A DNA stretch of 64,000 bases from NCBI RefSeq assembly GCF_002374855.1, contig NZ_NWVC01000009.1, positions 1-64,000 on the forward strand, written 5' to 3'. The translations under genes were made by a program, and so were the position numbers. Below the pieces are notes generated by a model, which saw only the letters and a list, made by a program, of their open reading frames with translations, did no database searches and was not told the origin of the DNA. Every line of letters starts with the position of its first letter. The first letter of the stretch is position 1. Below, piece by piece: positions 1 through 8,835 of this stretch. Source of the stretch: Sphingomonas adhaesiva. GTDB taxonomy: Bacteria > Pseudomonadota > Alphaproteobacteria > Sphingomonadales > Sphingomonadaceae.

Positions 1-186
1 GCGCGGCTCAGTCCCGACCATCTCGATAATTCGCGTCGCCATGATGCCGCACCGGTGTCTGCCACAGTGCCGCACCTGTGGCTTGCGCATCACCTCGTCA
101 GCAAGGTGGAGAAGACCGGACGCTTACCTTCAGCCGCGTGCGTGCCACGCCACGGAGGCTGTCGGCCCTCATACAAAGGCAAAGCC

Positions 187-510
187 ATGAAACGATCATG
201 GGTGCTGAATGCACTTCTGCTGTCCGCCTGTGCCACGCCCCGCACGACGCCGCATCCACCTCCTGACATGGTGGTGCGCTACACCGACCTCGCGCTCGAT
301 ACCTCGGCTGGGCGGAACGAGCTCGTGGAGCGCGTAGACCGAGCGGCTCGAGACTTCTGCGATGCGTACGATCCGCAGGACGAAACTGCGATCTTTGACC
401 CGCATCTTGCCAGCGCTCGATACTGCCCCGGTTATGCGATCCTTTTGTTCATGAACAAAGCGCCTGCGTCCGTACGCCGCGCGTATCGTGAAGGTGTCGG
501 CAACAAGTAA
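187..510 (+). CDS. UrcA family protein, predicted lipoprotein
   Basis: A small exported protein of 107 residues. The start is the ATG at 187, because from there the protein begins with Lys-Arg, a short hydrophobic stretch and a lipobox-like LLLSAC, which fits a lipoprotein signal; an upstream in-frame extension has no such logic. The segment VVRYTDLALDTSAGRNELVERVDRAA matches the UrcA pattern (V-Y-DLxLxTxxGRxxLxxRxxRAA), seen mainly in sphingomonads and caulobacters. The role of UrcA proteins is not known. Two later cysteines (in DFCDAY and RYCPGY) could form a disulfide. It stands alone, with no clear partner. The family call is fairly safe; lipidation is inferred from the lipobox only. Confidence 0.65.
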   Translation: MKRSWVLNALLLSACATPRTTPHPPPDMVVRYTDLALDTSAGRNELVERVDRAARDFCDAYDPQDETAIFDPHLASARYCPGYAILLFMNKAPASVRRAYREGVGNK

Positions 511-1044
511 GTCGGTAATTGGTGCTCCAGACTGCAAGCGAACAGCAATACCGAAAGGTTTCGATTAGGAGAATTGTCGAGAAAGCAAAGGGCAGGCATG
601 GCCTCTCAAAGACTAAAGAATTCACATTTTTTCACAATTTATTTCAAACTGCGCATTCATAAAAGGTGCGTCAAACACGGAAATCGGTATTCCTCCGAGT
701 CATTGGAATGGCCAGATTCGGGATGCCATGCCGATCCGCCAAACTGCAAGCGATCCTCTTCGACGATTTCGCGACGGCGAGGACCCATTTCTAGCCATTC
801 CGCGGCCTTGTTGCGCTTCCCAACTTTGCCCATGCGTTCATGTGAACTGATCATTCCGCGAGGCGCCGCAGAGGCCTACGCGGAACGACGTGATGTGGGA
901 CAAGGCCGTCGTTCGTGAGCCCGACCGTGAAGGTCGTATTTCAGCTGAAGCTGACGTTCGCGGCCGCGAAAAGTTTGATCGAGTAGCGATCGAGGCTAAG
1001 CCGGTAGCGGACTGGCACCTTCGGGCGACCTCCCCTCGCAACCA
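511..1044. other. Intergenic stretch without a convincing gene
   Basis: Only short, mutually overlapping open frames are present, with no protein-like composition and no good ribosome binding site. The part around 610-670 is AT-rich compared with its surroundings. I see no RNA gene or clear repeat. Confidence 0.5.
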
Positions 1045-4000
1045 TCAGGTGATCCATAGATCATCAGGACCGAGATAGGCCACATTGATCCGCCCTGGTT
1101 CATTCGCAACCGTCACCCTGACCAACCCGCGACGCGCGGGATTTAGTGGCGCATGGAGTTTGCCCAGCCGCTCGCCGGTGGACGACAGGATGAACGGCTC
1201 GTTCGCGATGTGATGCGCTCGCACCGGCGCTCCGGATGCTGGCGGTGGGTGAACGCTCCACTCGACGGGCGCAAAGAAGCGCTGATCTGACCACGCTCGG
1301 CTGTCCGGCGGCACGAACCCAAACACCCAGTCCAGCCACAGCGGCTTCGTGGCCGCGGTTGGCCAGTCTGGCGACGCGGTCAGCTGGCGAACCAGGTCGC
1401 TCCTCAACCAAGCACGCAATTCCGCACCGCTATCGAAGCTCGCGGCCGTGTCTTCCACAACCTTGATTGCGGCCAGTCGTGAATTGAAACCGGCTTGGAT
1501 GAGAAATGAGGCGGCTCTCACCGTGGTACCGGTTTCCACCGCAGGAACCGCCAGTCCGAGTTCGTAATCGTCGACCGGGACATCGCCGACCTTGTCACTG
1601 CTGGCGCTGGCGCGAACCCTGATCGACTCCATTGCCCAGGGCAGGCGGTAGACCAGCCCGTTCTCGATGAATCGCAGCATCTCGTTCGCTTCGTCCGGAT
1701 TGCCGCCGTTGATAGGCTTGCCCAGTAGCCAGGCGCGTAGAACGGCTTTCCAGTTTTCCGGAAGGGGGTCCGGCGTAAACGGCGCGAAGGGGAACACCCG
1801 CTCGGCGATGCCGGTGATGGCGTCGATCGCGCCGTTCCGATCGCCGGTCATCAGGGCGGTATTGGCTTTGACCAGAAGTTCGTTGGCTTCAGCCGCGATC
1901 GCGTCAAGCGCGTGGCCCGCCTGCAGACCCAAGCCGGCAAGAAAGTAGCCGCGCCGCTGCGTCGCGGTGGTCTGCGCCCAGATAAGCCGCGCGCGCGTCA
2001 GGAGAATGGTCCTCAATGTGTTCTGCCGGACGTCGGCGACGCGCGCCAGGCGGCGGCTCCATAGCGAGGATTGAAGCACGGTATCGAGGGTCGCGGCGAT
2101 CTCGGCATCGGGGACGTCGTGCTCGCCGATCAGGCTGAGGATGGCCGTGTCCAGCATCGCCACCTGCTCATTCCACGCCTTCTGTGCGCGGTCGCGGTCG
2201 GTGGGCTTCTCACCAGCAAGCTCCGGGAAGGCCCAGGGTTCAGCATTGTTGACCACGTATTCGACTAGCTGATCAAAGTCGCCTCCGACCTTGCGGTGCA
2301 GCCGGGTCAACAGCTCCATGATCAGCCGGACGAGCCCGCTCTCCATTTCGCGTGCGCCTAAATCATCGACCAAGCCATTCCAGGTAGCCCGCCGTTTCGC
2401 CAGCTTGTCGAAGATGGGATAGAGCACGAGCCCCTCGACATCGATGAAGGCGCGGCCGGCCCGGCCGATGACGTTCTTGAACTCCGACGCCTCGATCCGC
2501 GCACCCGAGCGGTGAAGTCCGTGCATCACCACCGCGGTCGCCGAGAGGTTCAGGCCCTGTGCTAAGGTCGGCGACGAGATCGTCACCTGCAGCACGCCGT
2601 CGCGCAGCAGGCGCTCGACCTCCTTGCGGTAGGCGGTCGGCAAGGCGCCGTGATGTAGTGCTACCCCCAGTCGCAAGCAGCTAAGTATGGGGTGACCAAC
2701 TCCCAACCATTCTTCCCCGAGCGTCAGCGCAGTGTTCAGCAGATTGGGGTCTTTGGTGTAAAGCGACGGCAACGCGCCTCGCTCGTGCAGGTCCACGATT
2801 ACGTTGGCGTAGGGTTCGACGCCGCGGCGCTCCGGGCAGTAAACCAGCACCGTCTGGCCATCCTCGACCAGGCGCCACGCGGTTGCGAGGCACAGCTCGC
2901 GCTGATCGTGCGGATAGAGTGTGCTACGCTGCCGTTTAGGCGGCTTGTATGCCGTTGGAACGGTGCCGGTCAGGTAGGTCTGCACCCACGTACGTTCGTC
3001 GCCGACGCGCAGATCGAGGCGCGCCGTCTGTCCATTCCAGGTGACCTCGCCGAAGCGCAAGCGAGTCGGACGCCCATCATTCTTGATGAGCCCGCCCGGC
3101 GCATCCCGGCGCAGCCAATCGGCAAAGTCCTCGAGTTGGTTGCCGTCAGGCAAGATCGCTGAAAGGCATACGATCCGCCGCGCGGCAGCATCAGGGCGTC
3201 GCAGCAACCGCTGGATCTGAACCTCGTAGCGCACTTCCCGCTCATTTAGCCCGATCATGTGCCCTTCGTCGAAGACGAGCAGGCCGACATCGTCGAGCAG
3301 CGACGGATCGTTGCGGAGCGCGAAGTCGAGCTTCTCGGGCGTGGCGACGACGACGTTGCGGGTGCGGATCGCATCCTCGTCGAGGCCGCTGTCGCCGATG
3401 CTCCCATAAAGCGCCGAGACAGTCTTTCCCAATGGGGCGAAGGTGCGCTGGAGCGTGGTCTCGGTTTGCGCGGACAATGCGCGGAGCGGCGTTACGAACA
3501 TGACGCGCTGGCCACCGGCGAGGCAGCGCAGGATCGCCAGTTCGGCGATTCGGGTTTTGCCGGCGCTTGTCGGCAGCGACACCACCAGATCGTCGCCTTG
3601 GTCGGCCGCGCGCTCAGCGGCGGCGATCTGAGACGGCCAGAGGTCTACCTCCGCGCGGGGCCGGCGCAGCATAAGCGCGATGAAGAGCTCGCGCATGCCG
3701 AGCCAGTCCGGCGCGGCGCCGCCGACGGGCAGCGCGGGCAAGCGCTGGTGAAAGGTGCTGCTCCACAGGTCGGCGAGCAGGTGCAGGCCGATGCGATAGG
3801 CCCACCAGTGCGGAATGAGATTAAGCTCCGCACAGGCCGTGAGCCCGACACGCAGGTCATTCAAGCCAGCTTCGACCAAGGCGAGATCGCCGCGCTCCAG
3901 CGCGAGCAGATAAGTGGCGATGGCGCCGAAAAATTTATCGGTCAGCGCGAGGTTCACACCATCGATCAGCGCCGCTCCCGGCTCGGCCCCGTCGGGTTGT

Positions 4001-4551
4001 GCAGGTTCCAGCCCAGCCTCGATCGCCGCGGCGATCCGCGCGTCGCTCGCGACACCGCCGGTCCTGAACGCCAGAACCATGACCTCTAGGTCGCGGAAGT
4101 CGCGTCGCATCAGGAGCGCGAGGGCGCGCTCCAGCGGTGAAAAGTTGGCGTCGGCGGCGACGATGCTGAGCAGCGAGTAGGCGCGCGCGGACAGGTGGGC
4201 GAGGTGATAGCTCGCAGCGGCCATGACAAAGTGGAAGTCTCGGTCGGGGTCAGCCGGATCGCCTTTGGCGATGACCGCTTCGAGGGCGGTGGCGGCCTGC
4301 TCGAAGGCAGTGCGCGCGCTCGCCTGGTCGCCGTCGAGATCGCGGAGCCTGAGACCGAGATCGAGCAACGAATAGGCGTAGGTCGTGAGATCGTAGCTGA
4401 GCTGTGACGAGAAGGCGGGTGCGTCGGCCGGCAGCACGCCATCGCGCCAGACCATCGCACGGGCCTGGCCGCGCGCGATGAGCCGGCCGCGGAAGCCGGC
4501 GGTAGCGGCAAGCTCGATCGCGGCCTGGATCGCTTCAGGGCTGGTTGGCAT
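1045..4551 (-). CDS. hamB: Hachiman defence helicase HamB
   Basis: A superfamily 2 (Ski2/DEAD-like) helicase of 1168 residues, the second component of a Hachiman anti-phage system. After an alpha-helical N-terminal region of about 300 residues come the Walker A motif SLPTSAGKT (about residues 325-333), motif Ia TPLRALSAQ, the DEGH Walker B box (428-431), motif III as LSAILPDG, and motif VI in NVIGRAGRAF. The C-terminal third has no motif I can name. In known Hachiman systems HamB moves on DNA and holds the HamA nuclease in check until DNA damage or phage intermediates are sensed. The ATG at 4551 lies inside the end of hamA (17-base overlap), so the two are co-translated. The hamA neighbour makes this call much stronger than the helicase motifs alone. 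Confidence 0.88.
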   Translation of the reverse strand: MPTSPEAIQAAIELAATAGFRGRLIARGQARAMVWRDGVLPADAPAFSSQLSYDLTTYAYSLLDLGLRLRDLDGDQASARTAFEQAATALEAVIAKGDPADPDRDFHFVMAAASYHLAHLSARAYSLLSIVAADANFSPLERALALLMRRDFRDLEVMVLAFRTGGVASDARIAAAIEAGLEPAQPDGAEPGAALIDGVNLALTDKFFGAIATYLLALERGDLALVEAGLNDLRVGLTACAELNLIPHWWAYRIGLHLLADLWSSTFHQRLPALPVGGAAPDWLGMRELFIALMLRRPRAEVDLWPSQIAAAERAADQGDDLVVSLPTSAGKTRIAELAILRCLAGGQRVMFVTPLRALSAQTETTLQRTFAPLGKTVSALYGSIGDSGLDEDAIRTRNVVVATPEKLDFALRNDPSLLDDVGLLVFDEGHMIGLNEREVRYEVQIQRLLRRPDAAARRIVCLSAILPDGNQLEDFADWLRRDAPGGLIKNDGRPTRLRFGEVTWNGQTARLDLRVGDERTWVQTYLTGTVPTAYKPPKRQRSTLYPHDQRELCLATAWRLVEDGQTVLVYCPERRGVEPYANVIVDLHERGALPSLYTKDPNLLNTALTLGEEWLGVGHPILSCLRLGVALHHGALPTAYRKEVERLLRDGVLQVTISSPTLAQGLNLSATAVVMHGLHRSGARIEASEFKNVIGRAGRAFIDVEGLVLYPIFDKLAKRRATWNGLVDDLGAREMESGLVRLIMELLTRLHRKVGGDFDQLVEYVVNNAEPWAFPELAGEKPTDRDRAQKAWNEQVAMLDTAILSLIGEHDVPDAEIAATLDTVLQSSLWSRRLARVADVRQNTLRTILLTRARLIWAQTTATQRRGYFLAGLGLQAGHALDAIAAEANELLVKANTALMTGDRNGAIDAITGIAERVFPFAPFTPDPLPENWKAVLRAWLLGKPINGGNPDEANEMLRFIENGLVYRLPWAMESIRVRASASSDKVGDVPVDDYELGLAVPAVETGTTVRAASFLIQAGFNSRLAAIKVVEDTAASFDSGAELRAWLRSDLVRQLTASPDWPTAATKPLWLDWVFGFVPPDSRAWSDQRFFAPVEWSVHPPPASGAPVRAHHIANEPFILSSTGERLGKLHAPLNPARRGLVRVTVANEPGRINVAYLGPDDLWIT

Positions 4552-5311
4552 TGGCGATCACCTGATCATAAATCGCGCCAACGAACGCCGGATGACCGTT
4601 GACCTCCAACCCGACGCTCATCTGCCCGTAATTCCCGCCGTAGGCCTGAAGCGACGCGGTGAGCAGCGCATGCGGCGCGTTCCCCGAAAAGGTGAATAGC
4701 AAATGCCGGACCGAGTTCGGTTGAATACCCAAATTGAAGGTTGCCTGATCGATCGCGTCAGCCAGCACGTGGTCGCCAGTCTCGAACAACCGGGCTGATA
4801 TGTAGGACAGCGCATGCGCCGACGGCAGCCCGTTCTCCTTGTCGAGCCCTGCGCGCGCCTCCACGAGCACTTGACCGGTGAGCGTAGCGCGACTCTTCGC
4901 TTCAGTCTTAAGAAACAGCAGCCGCGACGTGATCGGATCTTGGGCAATCCCGATCACGTCCTCGCCGCGCATGGCCATGTTGCGGTGGTCCTTCCAGCGC
5001 AATCGTTTGATAGGAACCTGATATAACGTATTGGTCACTATCCACTCGGTCGCGAAAATCTCGCCGAGATCACCCGACCGGATCTGTTTGGTCGTGGGCA
5101 ACTTGGCCTCAATTATGGCGGCAGCCTGGGGCTTGCCCAAGTGGCGGAGCACATGCGCGATCCGCTCCTCGGAGGCGTAATGGCCGGGTACGACGGCGGC
5201 GGTTGCGCCGACGCCCAGGTGCAGCCGCGCCGGATCGCCGGTGAGAATCTGCAAATTGTGCGCCCCGACCGGCGTCGCTGATGAATTGCACCATGTAGCG
5301 AACTGAACCAA
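4535..5311 (-). CDS. hamA: Hachiman defence nuclease HamA (DUF1837)
   Basis: A 258-residue protein matching the DUF1837/HamA family, the effector of Hachiman. The hallmark stretch runs from about residue 78 to 150: SGDLGEIFATEW, then PIKRLRWKDHRNMAMRGEDV, then LLFLKTEAKSRA. It gives a PD-(D/E)xK-like nuclease arrangement with candidate catalytic residues D118, E137 and K139. Activated HamA is known to degrade DNA and cause abortive infection. The start is a TTG at 5311; it is the only early start in frame and is preceded on the minus strand by AGAGG five bases upstream. hamB starts before hamA ends, so they form one transcription unit. All key residues are present, so the nuclease looks intact. 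Confidence 0.87.
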   Translation of the reverse strand: MVQFATWCNSSATPVGAHNLQILTGDPARLHLGVGATAAVVPGHYASEERIAHVLRHLGKPQAAAIIEAKLPTTKQIRSGDLGEIFATEWIVTNTLYQVPIKRLRWKDHRNMAMRGEDVIGIAQDPITSRLLFLKTEAKSRATLTGQVLVEARAGLDKENGLPSAHALSYISARLFETGDHVLADAIDQATFNLGIQPNSVRHLLFTFSGNAPHALLTASLQAYGGNYGQMSVGLEVNGHPAFVGAIYDQVIANANQP

Positions 5312-6247
5312 TTAAACCTCTGATCTCTGGCGCAACTCTAATAAACCATTTCGATCCGGGTGGCGAGCATTTGCGTCAGTCGCGTTGGCGGCGTCAAATG
5401 AGATCAAGGCGCGGCTCAGAAATCACTGGATCGAACCGATCGGCAAGCCTGGTGTCAGTGGTGATCAGCCGGCGATTTCGCTCAATTGCTTGTGCGAAAG
5501 TCCGCTGGTGGCAAAAGCAGTCTGGCAGGTCACGGCCCAGAGGCCGTTAGGGATGCGATACCCGATAGCACGTGTCAGCCACTGCAAGCTGGTGTCCGCT
5601 TTCGCATTTCCCTACCCGAAAGCCGCCTGACGGCTTACGGCCAGTTCGGGGTACTCCCGAGACCGGTCGAGGAAGCCTGTGGCATCGACTTTTGACAGAA
5701 GCTGCCGTTGAAGGCGCAACTTACGAACGTCGCAGTCTGGTCGACAGGCGACAGACTTGTAACGTCGCCGAATCCGACCGTCCTTTTTGGCGAGATTAGC
5801 CATTGGACGGGCCGGAACGGCGTTAACGGGGTGTATTTGCGACGACTGTTGATAGGACGTTGGTTATGCGACCTCCTCCGACATACTCAGTTCGCCGGCT
5901 ACCGGTTGGCGCATACCAGTACGCCGATAAGAAATTTGAAATTACCTGAACCTACTATATATAGCCCGTACGGCAACGCACGAGCGGACCGGCTGCGGGC
6001 AGTTACGGCTGTTGGCAGTTCGCAAAGCCAGTCGAGTACGAGATTGTTCCCTTGCGGCAATCTCGTACGTGCGCGGTTCGGTTAGATGTCAAATGCGGCC
6101 AGGCCTGGCACGTTTGATGTGGTCGGATACGCGAAGGTAGGTGTGAGGATGATACGAAGCCGTGTGCTTCGTCATTGTCCGTGATGCTGAAGAGCAAGCC
6201 AGTTTGACGGGCGGGGCGGGTCGGAAACGACTTGCCCCGTTACGTTG
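5312..6247. other. Intergenic region between hamA and the unknown gene cassette
   Basis: About 930 bases with no open frame that looks like a protein. It is more AT-rich than the surrounding genes, with an AT run near 5940-5965. It holds a perfect 11-base inverted repeat (6036-6068) and a weaker hairpin near 6150-6172 (ACGAAGC / GCTTCGT). The hamA promoter must lie at its left edge, but I could not place it with confidence. The region separates the Hachiman operon from the upstream cassette, so they are probably transcribed separately. Confidence 0.5.
6036..6068. repeat. Perfect 11-base inverted repeat
   Basis: GTACGAGATTG (6036-6046) is repeated as its exact reverse complement CAATCTCGTAC (6058-6068), around an 11-base centre. 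It would form a strong hairpin or a two-fold protein-binding site. There is no T-tract on either side, so it is not a standard terminator. Function unknown. Confidence 0.6.
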
Positions 6248-7135
6248 TCAGCGAACGTAATCGTTGGGCGCGATGTTGACGTATTGTGCATCGGCTGGCG
6301 CTATATTTTCAGCGTGGCAGTTGGGATATTCCCGATCCACATTGCCGCGCGCATACTCGCAGTCGTAATGGAATTGGGAATCGAACGGGCCGCCCAGCCG
6401 AACCCTGCCGTTGATGAGGCAGTGTGGCCCGTGCCCCGCACCACCCTGTTGGGCCATACCATGCCGATTGCTTCCCGGACTCTTGAAGCGCAGCCGCCGC
6501 GCGTCTTCGTAGAAGCGGGTTCGTTTCTTTCCCTCTCCGATGAGCCCGATCGGGTGCGCAGCGGCGATCGACTTGCTCGCGATCTCGAGCAAAGTGCGTG
6601 GATCGGGTGCCGTTCCAAGTGCGTCGTACAAGGCGGCAATTTGGGGACGAACAATATCGGATTTGAAGTTGCCAAGCGGAAGCAGCAACGGCGTGAAGTT
6701 GCGACCGCTCAGCGCGTCGCGCACGCCGCGCATCTTGGCGACAAGCTTGGTCAGCGCCTTTTCAATGGCATCGACATAGGCGACGAGCGCGGCGCGGCGC
6801 GTAGACTTGGGACCAGCCTCGGGGTCGAAGGGCTCAAGCGGCGCATGGATTGCGAATGGAAAGAAGGTCGCCACGAACCGCGAGGTCTCGGAATTCGGAT
6901 AGTTGACATATGCCAGGATCACGGCCGCTTCGTCATGCGGATTGAGTTGTGCGATGCGGTCCCGAAGATCCTGATGATAGCCTTCCTCCATCCCGGGCCG
7001 GAACGCGAACGGCGGCTTGACCGGTCTCATGATCGGCCGATTGCCGTCATCTTCGGTGAAGCGCGCAGCCGGCAGCGAACGGATCTCGTCTACTACCGCG
7101 CGCGGTAGCCCCGCGATGCAGGTTAGAATCTGCAT
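6248..7135 (-). CDS. Unrecognised protein, last gene of an unknown three-gene cassette
   Basis: A 295-residue protein I do not recognise. The N-terminal two thirds look mainly alpha-helical and soluble, with a Pro-rich patch (RPVKPPFAF, about residues 37-45). The C-terminal third is distinctive: a Lys/Arg-rich segment GKKRTRFYEDARRLRFKSPG, then a His- and Cys-containing region with GHGPHCLINGRVRLGGPFDS, FHYDCEY and YPNCH. These His/Cys residues could bind a metal or form an active site, but this is speculation. The ATG follows the stop codon of the upstream gene directly (TAAATG), which points to translational coupling and a shared role. There are no membrane segments and no signal peptide. 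That it is a real gene is well supported by the coupling; its function is open. Confidence 0.75.
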   Translation of the reverse strand: MQILTCIAGLPRAVVDEIRSLPAARFTEDDGNRPIMRPVKPPFAFRPGMEEGYHQDLRDRIAQLNPHDEAAVILAYVNYPNSETSRFVATFFPFAIHAPLEPFDPEAGPKSTRRAALVAYVDAIEKALTKLVAKMRGVRDALSGRNFTPLLLPLGNFKSDIVRPQIAALYDALGTAPDPRTLLEIASKSIAAAHPIGLIGEGKKRTRFYEDARRLRFKSPGSNRHGMAQQGGAGHGPHCLINGRVRLGGPFDSQFHYDCEYARGNVDREYPNCHAENIAPADAQYVNIAPNDYVR

Positions 7136-7816
7136 TTAGTCGCGCTTGGTTGTGCCGAGCGTTTGGATGACGTCAAGCGGGAGGCTAACGCGCTTAAGCT
7201 GGTCCTTGTCGAGGGCGTTGATAAGCGCCGAGAGCAGATCGTCCTGACCGCGATGGCGCTTGCGCCGCTGGATCAAGAAGGCAGCTTGGTCTAGTTTTTG
7301 CGCCTCAAGCCACCCCGCGATCCGCTTGAGAATCTCCTCGGAAGTCGGCACCTCTCCGCCTCGGGGAAGGAAGTCTGGGGAAATTTCGCGGACTTGCGCA
7401 TCCTGGGCCGCGATCGCAGTGGCATCCGGCCCGAACTCGAACGTTTCCAGGTTGATGAAGCGCTGCTCGCCGGCATCCAATGGTATTTTGAACGCCGCCC
7501 AAAAGCGGCCGTTGTACCGCGGGGCCAGCTCGGGCCGGATCGCCCCATTCCCGTGAGGCGCAACAAGGTAGAGAATGTTTTCGTGCTGCCCGGTGCGACC
7601 GACCTCGTAGTCGAAGTTGTCCATCACAAAGCGCGCGACCTTGGTGCCGGTGAGATGCTCCAGTGTCTTGCGATCCTGATCGCTAAGCTCGTTCCCAAGC
7701 TGTGCGAGAAAATAAGCCGGCTTGCCTTTGGCGAAGGCGCGCTCGATCAGGTCCTTGATCCGCTCGCGGATACTAGCGACCTCGGCCGCTTGCTGCTCAT
7801 CCAATTCCTTCGCCAT
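7136..7816 (-). CDS. Unrecognised protein with a possible LOTUS-like N-terminal domain
   Basis: A protein of 226 residues from the ATG at 7816; a TTG at 7867 would add 17 residues but is less natural. Residues about 12-75 contain AYFLAQLGNEL, GTKVARFV and a hydrophobic strand ENILYLVAP. This order (helix with an 'LGxxL' turn, 'GxKhxxFh' helix, closing beta strand) resembles the LOTUS/OST-HTH winged-helix fold, which binds RNA; the match is by eye only. The middle has strands around RFWAAFKIPL, and the C-terminus is a helical segment rich in Lys and Arg (QRRKRHRGQDD). It is coupled tightly to the downstream gene (stop directly followed by ATG). I do not recognise the full-length family. Confidence 0.72.
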   Translation of the reverse strand: MAKELDEQQAAEVASIRERIKDLIERAFAKGKPAYFLAQLGNELSDQDRKTLEHLTGTKVARFVMDNFDYEVGRTGQHENILYLVAPHGNGAIRPELAPRYNGRFWAAFKIPLDAGEQRFINLETFEFGPDATAIAAQDAQVREISPDFLPRGGEVPTSEEILKRIAGWLEAQKLDQAAFLIQRRKRHRGQDDLLSALINALDKDQLKRVSLPLDVIQTLGTTKRD

Positions 7817-7915
7817 CAAGCTGTATGTCTTTCTCTGCGCATTCGGCAAAGTCTGCCGGCCCTGCAAATGGTCGATCTCGCTGCTTCACTGATAAGCGAT
7901 CGGCAGCCATGAACG

Positions 7916-8704
7916 CTAGCCTTCCGCACGACCATCCGTCCGGGCATCGACCCGTTCTTTCATAGTCTCAAAATTGGAGAAAAAAGGCGTCACGACGTCC
8001 TCGATCCGGGGTGCGTTCGCCAGCGAGAGCATCTCTCCATGATCCAGTCCGAATTCAGGCAGGACGTGTGTTGCCATGAACCAATCGTGATAGCCCTGAC
8101 AGACGCAGTGAAACTCGCTGAGGAGCGTCGTCACGTCTTCAGCCACGACGTTCAGCGCATCCCGACTCGAATCAATCTCAAGCAAAAGAGCAAGCGCGCG
8201 CAGGTGCAGGACCTCCGCACTCATGAACAGGGTGGTGGCGAAAAACCGTCCACGATAATCCACCAGTTCGTTGTCCGGGATCCCGTCCAGCGACTGCTTG
8301 GCAAGCTCGACGTCCTGGTGGAAGCCGAGCTTGTGGCGGAGGAGACGCAGCGGCGCCTGTTTCTTGTCGAAATAGCGCCGGATCGTTTTGACCGCCGCTA
8401 CGACCTCTTCGGGAAGATCCTGCTTCCAGGATGGCAGAAATGTGCCCAACTCCTTCAGCAGTTCGGCACCCTCGTTCAAACGGGCGCCGAGAAATCGCAG
8501 ATTGAGGAATTCGCTGGCAATCTGGCCATGCGTGTCTGCGTCCGAGCGTCCTTCAGGCGGTTTGGTCCGGGCCGTGATGAGCTGGCGCGTCAGCAGGATA
8601 CTATCGTTCCAGAGCTGCCCCAGCAGAAGATATCCAAGACGATGCTGCGCCGGGGCTCGATCGAAGATCTCGCGCGGATAGGCAAATTTGAAAACCTCCG
8701 TCAC
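7916..8704 (-). CDS. Unrecognised alpha-helical protein, first gene of the unknown cassette
   Basis: A 262-residue soluble protein of unknown family. The GTG start at 8704 is supported on the minus strand by GGAG seven bases upstream; a nearby ATG is out of frame and stops at once. The sequence is almost entirely helical, with amphipathic stretches such as LGYLLLGQLWNDSILLTRQL near the N-terminus and EVLHLRALALLLEI around residues 163-176, suggesting a helical bundle. No catalytic motif stands out. It is followed by the 226-residue gene after about 100 bases on the same strand, and lies 131 bases downstream of the RES toxin gene. It could be the regulator or sensor of a defence cassette, but nothing in the sequence proves this. 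Confidence 0.72.
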   Translation of the reverse strand: MTEVFKFAYPREIFDRAPAQHRLGYLLLGQLWNDSILLTRQLITARTKPPEGRSDADTHGQIASEFLNLRFLGARLNEGAELLKELGTFLPSWKQDLPEEVVAAVKTIRRYFDKKQAPLRLLRHKLGFHQDVELAKQSLDGIPDNELVDYRGRFFATTLFMSAEVLHLRALALLLEIDSSRDALNVVAEDVTTLLSEFHCVCQGYHDWFMATHVLPEFGLDHGEMLSLANAPRIEDVVTPFFSNFETMKERVDARTDGRAEG

Positions 8705-8835
8705 GGCATGGCTCCAGAAACGCCTGACACCCTTGGCACGGGCATGAGCGTATCCGTGACACGACCAACACCTGCGTCACGACTGCGACCGGCGGCCTCT
8801 TCCGTCTTGGATTTTTCCGTCATGTCGCGCACCCC

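Noticed and set aside
574..918. Plus-strand frame of 114 codons right of the UrcA-like gene
   Set aside because: Composition is not protein-like (many Arg, Ser and isolated Cys), there is no good start signal, and other frames overlap it.
5708..6085. Plus-strand frame of 125 codons between hamA and the unknown cassette
   Set aside because: No ribosome binding site, no protein-like pattern, and it runs through the perfect inverted repeat.
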